Below, piece by piece: positions 18,221 through 27,738 of a stretch of DNA of 64,000 nucleotides (the stretch's first letter is position 1; each line of letters begins with the position of its first letter). The stretch is from the NCBI GenBank assembly GCA_023415825.1, contig JAEZJF010000015.1, positions 124,001-188,000 of the forward strand, given 5' to 3'. Source of the stretch: Bacillota bacterium. Lineage in GTDB: Bacteria > Bacillota > Clostridia > DSM-8532. The notes under the pieces were generated by a model, which made no database searches, was not told the DNA's origin, and worked only from the letters and a program-made list of their open reading frames with translations. The translations under genes were made by a program, and so were the position numbers.

Positions 18221-20512
18221 ATGAGAAATAAAATGGGGAAGAAGAGTGTCTACCTTAACATGACGGTCCACATGGTTACCGTTTTTTCTCTTGTCATATT
18301 ATTGGGCTCCATCATTTATTTTCTGAGCATGCGCAGCTTCTATACCGAGGATGTCATAGCCTATAATGAGCAGATTTTACACCAGTCCGTTTCTACTTAC
18401 GAGGTTTTTCTGAATAGTACCATTGGTGCCTCCATGGTCTATATGGAACAGGAGAATGCCTCCCATATTGATAATTTGCATGAAGAGCCCCATGTCTATG
18501 ATAATAAGATTTATACTCGCCTGACTAACGTGCAAAAGATATCGGATTTTATTTACTCGGTTTATTATCTGGATCATGCGCCACAAAGTGTTTATCTTTC
18601 CTCTGGGCTGAAATTTGATTATACGGATTTCTATGATAAGGGCTTTCTTGACATATTGGATTATTCAAAGAATTATTATATTCTGCCTGCCCGTCAATTG
18701 CCCACCCTTGATTATGAAACAAAAAACATTTTGCCCGTTGTCATCAGCGTCCCCCTGAATGCCATTCAGCATTCCGGTACTTATATCATTAATCTGGATG
18801 CCAACCGGCTTTTTCATTATCTGATTAAAAACTCAAATTTTAATGAGAATATGGTCTTTAAGATCGTGGACTCAAAGGGTATGATTATTGCTTCCTCGGT
18901 GAATTCATCCGATGTTTTCAAGCAGCTTGAAGACTTTTCACCCCCACTTGATTTAACCAAGAGCGAAGCCAGCACTTTTGCAGCCCTAGCCGGCAAGGAA
19001 AAGCTGGTGTCCTATGTGCGTTCTTCTGAATATGACTGGACCTATATTTGCTATGAAGACCGGAATCTTATTTTTGACAGCATGTTCCGACCCCTTCAAA
19101 TCATTATTGTGATTGCCCTGTCCTCCGTACTTCTGAGCATTATTCTGGCTGTGTATATGTCTAACAAATTTTCAAAGCCGGTCCGTGAAATCGTAAAGCT
19201 GTTCGGCGGAAAGGCCGCAGTTCCAAAGAATGCTAATGAATATGACACCATCCGGAATATTCTCAATCAGTATTCTGCTGAGAATAAACAATTTCAGGAG
19301 ATTGTGGGAGAGAGCAGGGAAGCGTTGAAAAAGCAGTTTGAATACAGGCTCATCACTCAGAACAGATATACCCGTCAGGAAATCAAGGAGCAGTCTGAAA
19401 GTCTTGGCATGGCTTTATACGAACATTATCTGGTTCTAGTAATCGCCATTGACAATGAGGAGGACTATTTTGAACAGTTTGATTTAGACCATCGCATTCT
19501 ATTGGAAATCTCTCTTGAAAACTTGATTATGAGTACCTTACAGGGTTATGGCGAGGGATTTCTGGTTAATTATGAAGCAGGCAACTTTGCGCTTGTTTTC
19601 AGTACCTCAGCCATGACGGAGAAAAATGAAGCCGAGCAGACGGCCTCCAACTTCGCCTTTGCGTTAAAAGAAAAATGTAAATCCTTGCTTAAATTCTCTC
19701 TTTCCATCGGTATAGGCCGTGTGAAGGACATGCCGGATCAAATTCACGCTTCGTTTAAGGAGGCTGTAAAAGCCCTTGATTTCAGAAAGAGTATTGGCAA
19801 TGACGAAGTCATCCTCTTTAATGAGGTAGTTGTGGCATCCTTAGTTGAAACCCAGTATTCATCGAAGCTGGAAGCCGAACTGATTCAGCATCTGATTATG
19901 AATGAGCAGGAGAAGGCGGACAAAACCCTGGAGGAAATCTTTGATCAATTTAAAGACCAACGGTTTATTCTTCCTATTAATCTTCACATTTTTTCGATTC
20001 GCTTGCTGAATGCATTGGCAAAGCTGATTATGGAATTGGGTATTGCCGAAAAGGAGCTTATTTTTAATGACGTTCCGTTCTCTTCTTTAACGGAAAAGCT
20101 TTTACAGACTCAGAATGAAAAAGAGTGTATGGGCCTGTTTTCAAGTATTATTCGGGGTTTGAGCGGCCTTATTAATCAAAAGCGCAATTTAGCTACCTAC
20201 GAAAAGGTCTCTTTGATGACCCGTTACGTAGAAGAACACTATAGCGAAACGGTTTCTCTGGATATTCTTGCAGATTATGCCAAGCTGAACCGTTGCTATG
20301 CCGGCAGAATTTTCAAACAATATACCAATATGAGTATTGTGGACTACGTCAATCAGGTGAGAATTCAAAAAGCCCTTGAGCTGCTGGATAATACGGATTT
20401 AAAAATCCATGATATCGCGGCATCGGTCGGGTTCAGTAATACCAATTACTTCATACAAATTTTTAAAAAGTCACAGGGAAAAACGCCGGGACAATATAAG
20501 ATGCAGCCTTGA
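18221..20512 (+). CDS. Membrane-anchored AraC-family regulator (YesN-like)
   Basis: A 763-aa one-component regulator. Two membrane segments (about 15-35 and 288-310) flank an extracellular sensor region of roughly 250 aa; a cytoplasmic middle part leads to a C-terminal AraC helix-turn-helix domain (about 665-763) with LNRCYAGRIFKQYTN and the closing GKTPGQYK signature. Proteins of this build sit beside LplABC-type sugar importers in Bacillota and activate them on sensing extracellular sugar. Co-transcription with the binding protein 9 bp upstream and divergence from the permease/GH59 operon make those genes the likely targets. There is no response-regulator receiver domain. The DNA site is not identified. 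Confidence 0.88.
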   Translation: MRNKMGKKSVYLNMTVHMVTVFSLVILLGSIIYFLSMRSFYTEDVIAYNEQILHQSVSTYEVFLNSTIGASMVYMEQENASHIDNLHEEPHVYDNKIYTRLTNVQKISDFIYSVYYLDHAPQSVYLSSGLKFDYTDFYDKGFLDILDYSKNYYILPARQLPTLDYETKNILPVVISVPLNAIQHSGTYIINLDANRLFHYLIKNSNFNENMVFKIVDSKGMIIASSVNSSDVFKQLEDFSPPLDLTKSEASTFAALAGKEKLVSYVRSSEYDWTYICYEDRNLIFDSMFRPLQIIIVIALSSVLLSIILAVYMSNKFSKPVREIVKLFGGKAAVPKNANEYDTIRNILNQYSAENKQFQEIVGESREALKKQFEYRLITQNRYTRQEIKEQSESLGMALYEHYLVLVIAIDNEEDYFEQFDLDHRILLEISLENLIMSTLQGYGEGFLVNYEAGNFALVFSTSAMTEKNEAEQTASNFAFALKEKCKSLLKFSLSIGIGRVKDMPDQIHASFKEAVKALDFRKSIGNDEVILFNEVVVASLVETQYSSKLEAELIQHLIMNEQEKADKTLEEIFDQFKDQRFILPINLHIFSIRLLNALAKLIMELGIAEKELIFNDVPFSSLTEKLLQTQNEKECMGLFSSIIRGLSGLINQKRNLATYEKVSLMTRYVEEHYSETVSLDILADYAKLNRCYAGRIFKQYTNMSIVDYVNQVRIQKALELLDNTDLKIHDIAASVGFSNTNYFIQIFKKSQGKTPGQYKMQP

Positions 20513-20542
20513 ATTTGAAATCCCCATGGCTATTCGACTGAG

Positions 20543-20567
20543 AGGAAGGGGGTTAGCACCCCCTCCT
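20543..20567. terminator. Terminator-like hairpin between convergent genes
   Basis: AGGA-A-GGGGGT, loop TAGC, ACCCCC-TCCT form a GC-rich stem with one bulged A. It lies between the AraC-type gene (plus) and the GPH symporter gene (minus). A long T run is missing on both sides. Confidence 0.55.
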
Positions 20568-20579
20568 ACACGATTATAA

Positions 20580-21962
20580 TCAGCCCTGCTTATCAAGCTT
20601 GATGTCACCCCGTGCTTCCAAGTCGGAAAGAATCTCCTGATACATCTTGGCATCAATTTTATATTTGTACCTGTAAAGCAGGTAACCTGCCAGTATGAAC
20701 AACAGAGGCAACCCCAGCATGGCGGTTTTCATAAGGAGCAAGCCCTGGGAAGTGACATCGGCCGGTGTTTTAGCCCGGCTGATGCCGGAGAGAATCACTG
20801 TAGCGCCTACAATTCCGCTGGCAATGGCTCCGCCAATTTTATTGATGAAGGGCTGAAGGGATAAGGTAACACTGTCGTTCCGTTTACCCAGCTTCCATTG
20901 CCCATATTCAATGGTATCAGTCAGGAACATGAGCATCAGAAGCTGAATAAAAGCCTCTCCTAAAAAGATGATCACGCCCGACGCGCCAATGAACAGCATG
21001 TTCATGGGGGCGAGGAAGAAGATCACATAGCCCAGTACGACCATTACCGTGGAACCGGCATAAAGGACTTTCCGGCTGAACCGCTTACTGAACATGGGGA
21101 AGACGACTAGAGCGGTAATCTGGGATACGCCCAGGACAAGGGCAAATATGGAATACATGTTCTCATCACCATAGGCATATTTAAAGAAATACTGGCCGAA
21201 GGAGGTGGTCGTCATATAGCCTATCATGAACAGAGACATGGAGATAGCGGTATACAGAAGCTGATCGTTTTTAAAAATGATGCTGAATAGTCCTTTAAGG
21301 GTCGTTTGTTCATCCTTTAGGAAGACTCCTTTTAATTCTTTGACACCAAAAAGCGTAATACACTGGCCTGCTATCATGATTAGTGAAACAGCGATGGCAA
21401 AGACAAAATAAGCTTTTGACATGCTTCCCAGTGCATCTCCCAGTGCTTTGGTGATGGGAACGATGCCCACAACAACTGCAAAAAGTCCTACGTCGGCACA
21501 GATACGGGCAAAAGCACCGATTTTTTCCCGTCCCTTCTGATCCATGCTCAAGGTAGGAAGCATGGACCAATAGGCAATATCATTGGCGGTAAAGCTTAAA
21601 TCCCATAACAGATAGATCACTGCAAACAGGATAAGATAAGCTGTTCCTCTAAGGCCAAAATCAGTAAACATCAGCACCGTGAATAAACCAGTCAGGACAG
21701 CGCCAATGGCCATCCAGGGTTTGAATTTTCCGAACCTGCTGTGGGTATTGTCAACAATAACACCCATAATGGGGTCATTGACGGCATCAAAGATACGGGC
21801 TATGAGCAGGATGCTGGTAAGCCACCATAATGTGGTGTCGGGCAGGTCCAGAATATCGGTGAGATAAAAGATAAGATACATGCTCACAAGGGAATAGAGC
21901 ATATCCCTCCCGATGGTGCCGAGACCAAAGGTATAATGATTGCGGGCTGATACGTTTTTCAT
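20580..21962 (-). CDS. GPH-family (MelB-like) glycoside:cation symporter
   Basis: A 460-aa, 12-transmembrane carrier of the glycoside-pentoside-hexuronide family. The family signature between helices 2 and 3, DAVNDPIMGVIVDNTHSRFG(K), is present and carries the cation-site aspartates. It probably imports a galactoside with Na+ or H+. The start at 21962 follows GGGGAGG at seven bases; the ATG at 21983 would overlap the previous stop. It is second in the operon behind the GH36 alpha-galactosidase, 17 bp downstream, so a melibiose/raffinose-like alpha-galactoside is the natural guess. Confidence 0.92.
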   Translation of the reverse strand: MKNVSARNHYTFGLGTIGRDMLYSLVSMYLIFYLTDILDLPDTTLWWLTSILLIARIFDAVNDPIMGVIVDNTHSRFGKFKPWMAIGAVLTGLFTVLMFTDFGLRGTAYLILFAVIYLLWDLSFTANDIAYWSMLPTLSMDQKGREKIGAFARICADVGLFAVVVGIVPITKALGDALGSMSKAYFVFAIAVSLIMIAGQCITLFGVKELKGVFLKDEQTTLKGLFSIIFKNDQLLYTAISMSLFMIGYMTTTSFGQYFFKYAYGDENMYSIFALVLGVSQITALVVFPMFSKRFSRKVLYAGSTVMVVLGYVIFFLAPMNMLFIGASGVIIFLGEAFIQLLMLMFLTDTIEYGQWKLGKRNDSVTLSLQPFINKIGGAIASGIVGATVILSGISRAKTPADVTSQGLLLMKTAMLGLPLLFILAGYLLYRYKYKIDAKMYQEILSDLEARGDIKLDKQG

Positions 21963-21979
21963 GAAATAACCTCCCCAGT

Positions 21980-24316
21980 TCAATTTATGACTTTCTCAAT
22001 GACATACAGATTTGACCCGAAATCTCCAAGAAGGCGGGTATTGGGGTTGTAGTGGCTGCCTATGAATTGATTATTAAGCATGAGCCCTGCCATTAACAAA
22101 TCGCCGTAGCCCTCGTAGTTTTCCACACAGTCGGTCAGGCAGTAGACCTTGTTGGCGGTACGAAGGATCAATCCCTCCGGATTTAACGAAAAAGGCAGAA
22201 TATGCTTGACCAATTCACCGAATCGCTTGATAAAGAGGCTTTGAGGCCGGGTCCTGACTTTATAACGCGCCTCGGGCTCAAGGCCCGTCAAAGGAAGAAC
22301 ATCATAGCCTTCGCTGGCGGTGGACATAGTCTGAAAAAAGCCGGCTAAAGCCATGCTGCCATCCTTCGCCACGCATTGCCAATGAACCTTGTTCTCCTTC
22401 TGAGCAGTCAGACGGTAAAAACGTCCGAATTGAAAGGTTCTACGATACCGCTTATAAAAGTCAATCTGGTTTTTGATTTCTCTTTTTTCCACGTGTGTCA
22501 GATATTTTAAGTCCATCTCATAGCCCAAACAGCCAAAGCAGGCTACGTTAAACCGGGTTGTCAGCGGAGTGCTGCGTAGGGTCTGCTGATGGGGAGCACT
22601 GGATACATGAGCTCCCCAGGTGGACAGGGGATAAAGGGTGGATAATCCCTCTTGTATTTTCAGCCGCTCAATGGGATCCGTGTCATCTGAAGCCCAAATC
22701 TGAGCTGAATAACACAGCATGCCCAGGTCAAACCGATTTCCGCCGCTGGAGCAGCTTTCCAAAAGGATGTGGGGCCGGGGACTGAAAATTCTTTCAAGGA
22801 TATCATAAAGGCCCAGCATGTATCGGTGAAAAAATTCACCCTGACTAGTCAAGTGGGGAGAATAGGCCTCACTGATGTGGCGATTCATATCCCATTTTAC
22901 ATAGGAGATATCATTTTCATCCAAAATGCGGCTTACAGATGAGACAATATAATCTCTGACTTCCGGATTACATAGGTCCAGCACCAACTGATTTCGCCCC
23001 AGAGTGGGCTTTTTGCCTGGAACCTGCACAGCGTATTCGGGATGTGCACGGTAAAGCTCGCTGTCTGCATTGACCATTTCGGGTTCAAACCATAGTCCGA
23101 AGGACATGCCCATTTTACGAATTTTCTTTGCAAAGTGTGCTAACCCATAAGGCAGCTTTTTTTGATTGACGGCATAATCCCCAAGACCAGCCGTATCACT
23201 GTCACGTTTACCAAACCAACCATCGTCCAGGACGAATAACTCGACACCCAGGTGCTTAGCCCTACGCGCTAGCCGCAGAAGCTTGCCCTGGGTAAATTTA
23301 AAAAAATGGGCTTCCCAATTATTTAAGAGAACAGGCCGCTCTTTGTTCTTCCAATCCCCTCTTACAATATGGTTATTAATAAAGTCGTGGAAGTTGTGGC
23401 TCATGCCGTTGAGTCCCTCGAAGCTGAAGGTCATGATGGCTTCGGGTGTTTCGAAGTGCTCACCCTCCTCCAGGGTCCACTCAAAGCAATGGGGATTGAT
23501 TCCCAGCTGAACCCGGGCTATTTGGTGGTTTGAGAGCTCTGCTGCGCCGTAATGATTACCGCTGTAGACCAGGTTAAAGCCGTATACATTGCCTTGCTGG
23601 TCAGTAGCTCCTTGTTCGGCCAGAACAAACCCCGGATTGTGTCGGTTGCTGCTGGCACCTGTGGTAGAGGAATTGACATAAAGGCCGTATTCCAGCGGAC
23701 GATCATGTCGGTGAGCTTCTTTAATCCAACCGCCGTCAAAGGTGATGAGTCGGAAGTTTCTGTTGGGTAAATCCACCATCATGCTCATGAGCCTGCGGAT
23801 AATAAGAGGATTTTTGTTATAGTTAGTTAGCACCGCTCGACGGGTGATAACATTGACGTTTTCATATACCGTATAATAGAGAAGAAGCGCCACATGGTTT
23901 GAAACCTCTTCAAAAGTAAGCTCCAGAGTCTGGCAGTCTGCTTCCTCACCATAAGCGGTTGGAAGGGAATCCATGGGAACAAATCCAGGAAGTAGTCGGT
24001 GGGAACGGTAAATAAAATCACAGACAAAGGTGCCATCAGGCATTTTCAGCTCGGCAGGCGAGTGACGGAAATCACCGCGGCCAATTCCGGACCACTCCAG
24101 GCAAAGATTATCAAGAAAATAAGTGGAATCTGAAGGGTCATAGCACACGCTGCTGCCAATTTCGGCTGTACGCTTGAGTAGTAGCCCATCCGGAGGCTGT
24201 GTTCTGAGGTGGGCACCATAATAAATGTGCTCTAAATGTCCAAAGGGGGTCACGCGAAACCAATAGCTGGTGTCTTGAGTTGTCAGGCGGAATATCCCAT
24301 CCTGATAGTCAATCAT
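21980..24316 (-). CDS. Alpha-galactosidase, glycoside hydrolase family 36
   Basis: A 778-aa cytoplasmic enzyme that removes terminal alpha-linked galactose (melibiose, raffinose, digalactosyl groups). It contains the GH36 landmarks LFVLDDGWFG, the KWDMNR nucleophile motif (Asp476) and the SDDTDP acid/base motif near residue 543. Length fits the tetrameric bacterial enzymes (about 730 aa). The start at 24316 is supported by AAGGAGG nine bases upstream; the further ATG at 24367 lies upstream of the operator palindrome and lacks a ribosome site. There is no signal peptide, so its substrate must be imported, probably by the GPH symporter encoded next. Confidence 0.94.
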   Translation of the reverse strand: MIDYQDGIFRLTTQDTSYWFRVTPFGHLEHIYYGAHLRTQPPDGLLLKRTAEIGSSVCYDPSDSTYFLDNLCLEWSGIGRGDFRHSPAELKMPDGTFVCDFIYRSHRLLPGFVPMDSLPTAYGEEADCQTLELTFEEVSNHVALLLYYTVYENVNVITRRAVLTNYNKNPLIIRRLMSMMVDLPNRNFRLITFDGGWIKEAHRHDRPLEYGLYVNSSTTGASSNRHNPGFVLAEQGATDQQGNVYGFNLVYSGNHYGAAELSNHQIARVQLGINPHCFEWTLEEGEHFETPEAIMTFSFEGLNGMSHNFHDFINNHIVRGDWKNKERPVLLNNWEAHFFKFTQGKLLRLARRAKHLGVELFVLDDGWFGKRDSDTAGLGDYAVNQKKLPYGLAHFAKKIRKMGMSFGLWFEPEMVNADSELYRAHPEYAVQVPGKKPTLGRNQLVLDLCNPEVRDYIVSSVSRILDENDISYVKWDMNRHISEAYSPHLTSQGEFFHRYMLGLYDILERIFSPRPHILLESCSSGGNRFDLGMLCYSAQIWASDDTDPIERLKIQEGLSTLYPLSTWGAHVSSAPHQQTLRSTPLTTRFNVACFGCLGYEMDLKYLTHVEKREIKNQIDFYKRYRRTFQFGRFYRLTAQKENKVHWQCVAKDGSMALAGFFQTMSTASEGYDVLPLTGLEPEARYKVRTRPQSLFIKRFGELVKHILPFSLNPEGLILRTANKVYCLTDCVENYEGYGDLLMAGLMLNNQFIGSHYNPNTRLLGDFGSNLYVIEKVIN

Positions 24317-24339
24317 ACCTTTGAGCCTCCTTAATATAT

Positions 24340-24353
24340 AAACGCTTCCGTTT
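24340..24353 (-). promoter_or_regulatory. LacI-family-type palindrome upstream of the GH36 gene
   Basis: AAACGCTTCCGTTT is an AAACG-N4-CGTTT inverted repeat centred about 30 bp before the start codon, the usual look of a LacI/GalR-family operator. It fits a catabolite (cre) site less well. No LacI-type regulator gene is present in the window. Confidence 0.5.
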
Positions 24354-24441
24354 CCATGAATAACCACCTATAACATTAGTTTAATCTACTTTTTACCTGG
24401 CCGCAAGGTTGAAGAATGGCACAAGCCTTTACTCATAACAA

Positions 24442-24483
24442 GAAAAAAAGCACTATCTGAAATATTAGTTTTCAAATAGTGCT
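24442..24483 (-). terminator. Intrinsic terminator of the GHL10-amidase gene
   Basis: AGCACTAT and ATAGTGCT form the stem (24483-24476 with 24456-24449), followed on the minus strand by TTTTTTTCT. It is about 40 bp after the stop codon of the minus-strand gene. Confidence 0.8.
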
Positions 24484-24523
24484 AATCTCTTTGTTTCTAG
24501 CTTTTATGCAGGGAAAGCGGGCT

Positions 24524-27433
24524 TCAGTTCAAAAAGTATTTTATGATAGCTTCTGATATACAATTGACAAACTTGGCCTGTTCCTTTTCGTCTGTCAGCC
24601 ACTCAAATTCGTTTGGATTTGGAACAAATCCGCTCTCAATCAGGATGGACGGAGCCCATGTCCCTCTGGTTACGTAAAAGTTCCGGTTGTTAACGCCGTG
24701 GGTATTGCGGTTCAAGCTTTTTATAACGTGATCATACATTGTTTTCGATAGGTTTTTGGCCAGTTCTTCCCTGTAAAAGATTGAAAAACCGTTTATTTTA
24801 GATATATCCACATTATCGGCCATACTGTTGGCGTGAATGGAGATGAAAAGGTCCGGTCTGGCATTTCTGGAAGCAGTAAGGCGTGATGCGAGAGATACGG
24901 TGGTATCGGAATTTCTGGTCATCAGAACCTTTGCACCTAGTCCTTCAAGCTTTTCTTTCAGCATAAGAGACGTCTTGAGATTAATATCTTTTTCTGCAGC
25001 CTTCATTCCAAGAGGCCCGGTGGTGCCGGATTCACTTCCGCCATGCCCTGGATCAAGCATGATGGTTATACCCAGCAGAGGTGCATCATCACCATTAAGC
25101 ATAGCTTTCCGCTTTATCTTAAGCTCAAGACCCGAAGCTGTTTTTTCTACATAGTAGCCCTCAATTCTCTGATTCTGTTTAACCGAAAGTATATATTGGG
25201 TGCCGCCATTTCCATTATTAACAGTCTTGATTGATGAGAAAAGCGATTGGTCGGGAAGCTTGGGTAAAGACGCCGATGCGGATGCTGGAATATTTAATTT
25301 CAGCGAAGTTCCGTCAAAGGAAGGATAGGCTGCTGCGGGAGAAGAAAGCTCGAGCTTTAAGGTATCCCATTTATCACCCACATTATATTCTGCTTTTTTT
25401 ACAACAGGTTGATTTGCTGTTTTTGTAGTATAGAGCTTAACCTTGCTCTTAAAGACCCATTGGCCTGAGGATAAACGGGCATAAGTGCCTGTCATGCCGG
25501 TAACTGAATCAACCATTCCTTTGTAGAGCTCGTAAGCAGCGCCATTACCCGAAACGGGAGCATCATAGGTATCAATGACTGCTTCGGTGACCTCTGCATA
25601 ATAGGGAGCACCTTTCATGATAACACCTAGTTTGGCAGGTGATTTTTGAGTTTTTGTTGTTCCCTTATAACTCATTGTATAAGTCGGTGTACCAAGATCA
25701 ATGATTCGTGGGTTTCCGTTATAGGCGGGGATGGTGTATACATAAGTATAGGTTGTGGCATAGAGCCCGGAGCTCGGGGCTGTGGACGTTGCAGGCTTCA
25801 TGGTGTAGCTTTTTCCGCCCAGCTTAACAGTGACCTTGGAGCCTATGGGAGCCTGGCACGACAGCGTGATTTTTTCACCCGGCATGCGGTACTCCTGAGC
25901 CTGCGGGAATGCTGAGGAGGAAGGAATTTCTATCTTGCTCATTTTAGCCGGACCCGATGAACTCGTTTCCCTATAAATGTTGCTTGTAGCATAAGACCCT
26001 TCCTGAGATAATGTAAAGCTGTTGGCACCCTTCTCGAGGGAAACCAGAATTCCGAAATAACCCTGGCTGGATCGATTCTCCACTAGTTGTCCATTTAAGT
26101 ACAAGGGTTTATTGGGATCGGAGGAGCCATTGAGATAATACTTGTCCAGGCTTGTACGGACATTACCCGAAGGACGGCCAATTATTACGGGAATTCCGGC
26201 TGTTTTACCGTTCAACTGTTCAAAAACGGCTTTTAGGGTTGCAGATAATGCGGGCTTATCGACCAGGGATTTATAATTGTAAAAAATGCTACCGCTAACT
26301 TCAGAGCTTTTTGCATTGAGCCTGAGCTGTTTGTCCAATTCCAAAGTACCATACCAAGAGCTGGAAGGGTCAGCGCTTCCCGCTTTGTAGGCTCCATGGC
26401 CTATGTACAGATCCACCTTTGTGCCCGAAACGGCCTTTTCCCACCAGGACACCAGCTTGCTGTAGTCGGCCACGGAAAAACCGATATTCCAGTAAATCTG
26501 CGGTGTAATATAGTCAATCATTTCCTCTTTGACCCATTTAAGTGAATCGGCATAATGGCTGTAGTAGGATTCCATGCCTTTTGTGTCGCTTCCAAGCGGA
26601 TTTGAGGCCTTATTGGCCCATATGCCGAAGGGACTGATACCAAACCGGACATTTTTTCCGGTACTCTTAATAGCCCAGGATACATTGCGAATCAGCGTAT
26701 TGACATTTTCTCTTCGCCAGTCGTCAAGGCTTATGCCTGCCGTTTTATATTGGTCATAGGCCGCTTTGTCATTGAAGCTTTTGTCCGGATAAAAATAATC
26801 GTCAAAATGAATACCATCCACAGGATAGTTTTGTATAATCTCAAGAACGCCGTTGACAATAAGCTGTCTGACCTCGGGAAGGCCGGGATTGAAATAGAGG
26901 CTCCCGTCAGAATGCTTGACCACCCAGCCGGGATTGAGCCGAGCAGGGTTATTTGGCGCAAGAGAGGCAAAATCGTGGACGGGTTCTCCGGCAGCTTTCT
27001 TGGTCACCCGGTAAGGATTAATCCATGCATGGAGCTCAAGACCACGATTATGAGCTTCGGTAGTCCAAAATGCCAGAGGATCGAAAGCATTATCAGGCGC
27101 AAGACCCTGTTTTCCCGTTAAATATTTAGACCATGGAAAATATTGGGACGGATAGAGGGCGTCCGCCGCAGGCCGGACTTGCAGGAAAACAGCATTAAAA
27201 CCCGTATCCTTGGCAAAATCCAATATTTTTATTGCCTCAGCCTTCAGCGTCTCGACATCGGCTGCCGGTTTTGACGGATAATCGATGTTGACAACCGAGG
27301 CTACCCATAACCCCCGAAAATTGTTTTTTTCAGTTGGGGTTGGGTCATAAGTGTCTGCAAGTGCTGGTAAACTGAACGAGAGGATCAATAAGATAATGAT
27401 GATTTTCTTGATGCTTTGCTTGATGTTTTTCAT
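24524..27433 (-). CDS. Secreted GHL10-family hydrolase fused to N-acetylmuramoyl-L-alanine amidase (Amidase_3)
   Basis: A 969-aa exported protein with a signal peptide ending at ALA (about residue 26). Residues about 37-370 form a GHL10/DUF187 glycosidase-like TIM barrel (RGLWVASVVNIDYPS, INPYRV, DGIHFDDYFYP). A beta-rich linker of about 400 residues follows. The C-terminus (about 785-967) is a zinc amidase of the Amidase_3 type: DPGHGG, then SIHAN with the second zinc histidine, and the ESGF catalytic glutamate segment. The protein should act on the cell wall, cutting stem peptides from glycan strands while the GHL10 domain acts on the glycan or denuded strand. It is monocistronic, with its own terminator. 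The combination implies wall remodelling or sporulation-linked turnover. Confidence 0.88.
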   Translation of the reverse strand: MKNIKQSIKKIIIILLILSFSLPALADTYDPTPTEKNNFRGLWVASVVNIDYPSKPAADVETLKAEAIKILDFAKDTGFNAVFLQVRPAADALYPSQYFPWSKYLTGKQGLAPDNAFDPLAFWTTEAHNRGLELHAWINPYRVTKKAAGEPVHDFASLAPNNPARLNPGWVVKHSDGSLYFNPGLPEVRQLIVNGVLEIIQNYPVDGIHFDDYFYPDKSFNDKAAYDQYKTAGISLDDWRRENVNTLIRNVSWAIKSTGKNVRFGISPFGIWANKASNPLGSDTKGMESYYSHYADSLKWVKEEMIDYITPQIYWNIGFSVADYSKLVSWWEKAVSGTKVDLYIGHGAYKAGSADPSSSWYGTLELDKQLRLNAKSSEVSGSIFYNYKSLVDKPALSATLKAVFEQLNGKTAGIPVIIGRPSGNVRTSLDKYYLNGSSDPNKPLYLNGQLVENRSSQGYFGILVSLEKGANSFTLSQEGSYATSNIYRETSSSGPAKMSKIEIPSSSAFPQAQEYRMPGEKITLSCQAPIGSKVTVKLGGKSYTMKPATSTAPSSGLYATTYTYVYTIPAYNGNPRIIDLGTPTYTMSYKGTTKTQKSPAKLGVIMKGAPYYAEVTEAVIDTYDAPVSGNGAAYELYKGMVDSVTGMTGTYARLSSGQWVFKSKVKLYTTKTANQPVVKKAEYNVGDKWDTLKLELSSPAAAYPSFDGTSLKLNIPASASASLPKLPDQSLFSSIKTVNNGNGGTQYILSVKQNQRIEGYYVEKTASGLELKIKRKAMLNGDDAPLLGITIMLDPGHGGSESGTTGPLGMKAAEKDINLKTSLMLKEKLEGLGAKVLMTRNSDTTVSLASRLTASRNARPDLFISIHANSMADNVDISKINGFSIFYREELAKNLSKTMYDHVIKSLNRNTHGVNNRNFYVTRGTWAPSILIESGFVPNPNEFEWLTDEKEQAKFVNCISEAIIKYFLN

Positions 27434-27738
27434 GCCATTCTCCCAAATGTTTTATAAGTAGCGGTCTCCTATTTGTATTCTAGCAGGAAAACTCAGATTA
27501 CCAGATATTTCATCATGGATTTTAAGAAAATTGTAATATGAAGGTAATAATTTCTATATGGGCGTTTTGTCCACACATCTCTCCTTTTCATCAGGTCTGA
27601 TAGCTGGTATTTTCTTTTCCTTTGTCATACAATGAAAGTATACCTGATGTACTTCACTTTGAAGGGCTGTTGGAGCTGCAATTCAAGCTACTATTCATAT
27701 GCTTCTGGATATTATGAAAGATTGAAAGGAGAAACCAT
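27434..27738. other. Divergent intergenic region without recognised genes
   Basis: This 305-bp AT-rich stretch separates the minus-strand amidase gene from the plus-strand symporter gene. It must hold both promoters, but no -35/-10 pair stands out. TACAAT near 27630 is a weak candidate -10 box for the plus strand. No structured RNA or open reading frame is convincing. Confidence 0.5.

Noticed and set aside
24339..24360. CcpA cre site reading of the palindrome before the GH36 gene
   Set aside because: The match to TGWAANCGNTNWCA is poor; the AAACG-N4-CGTTT symmetry fits a LacI-family operator better.
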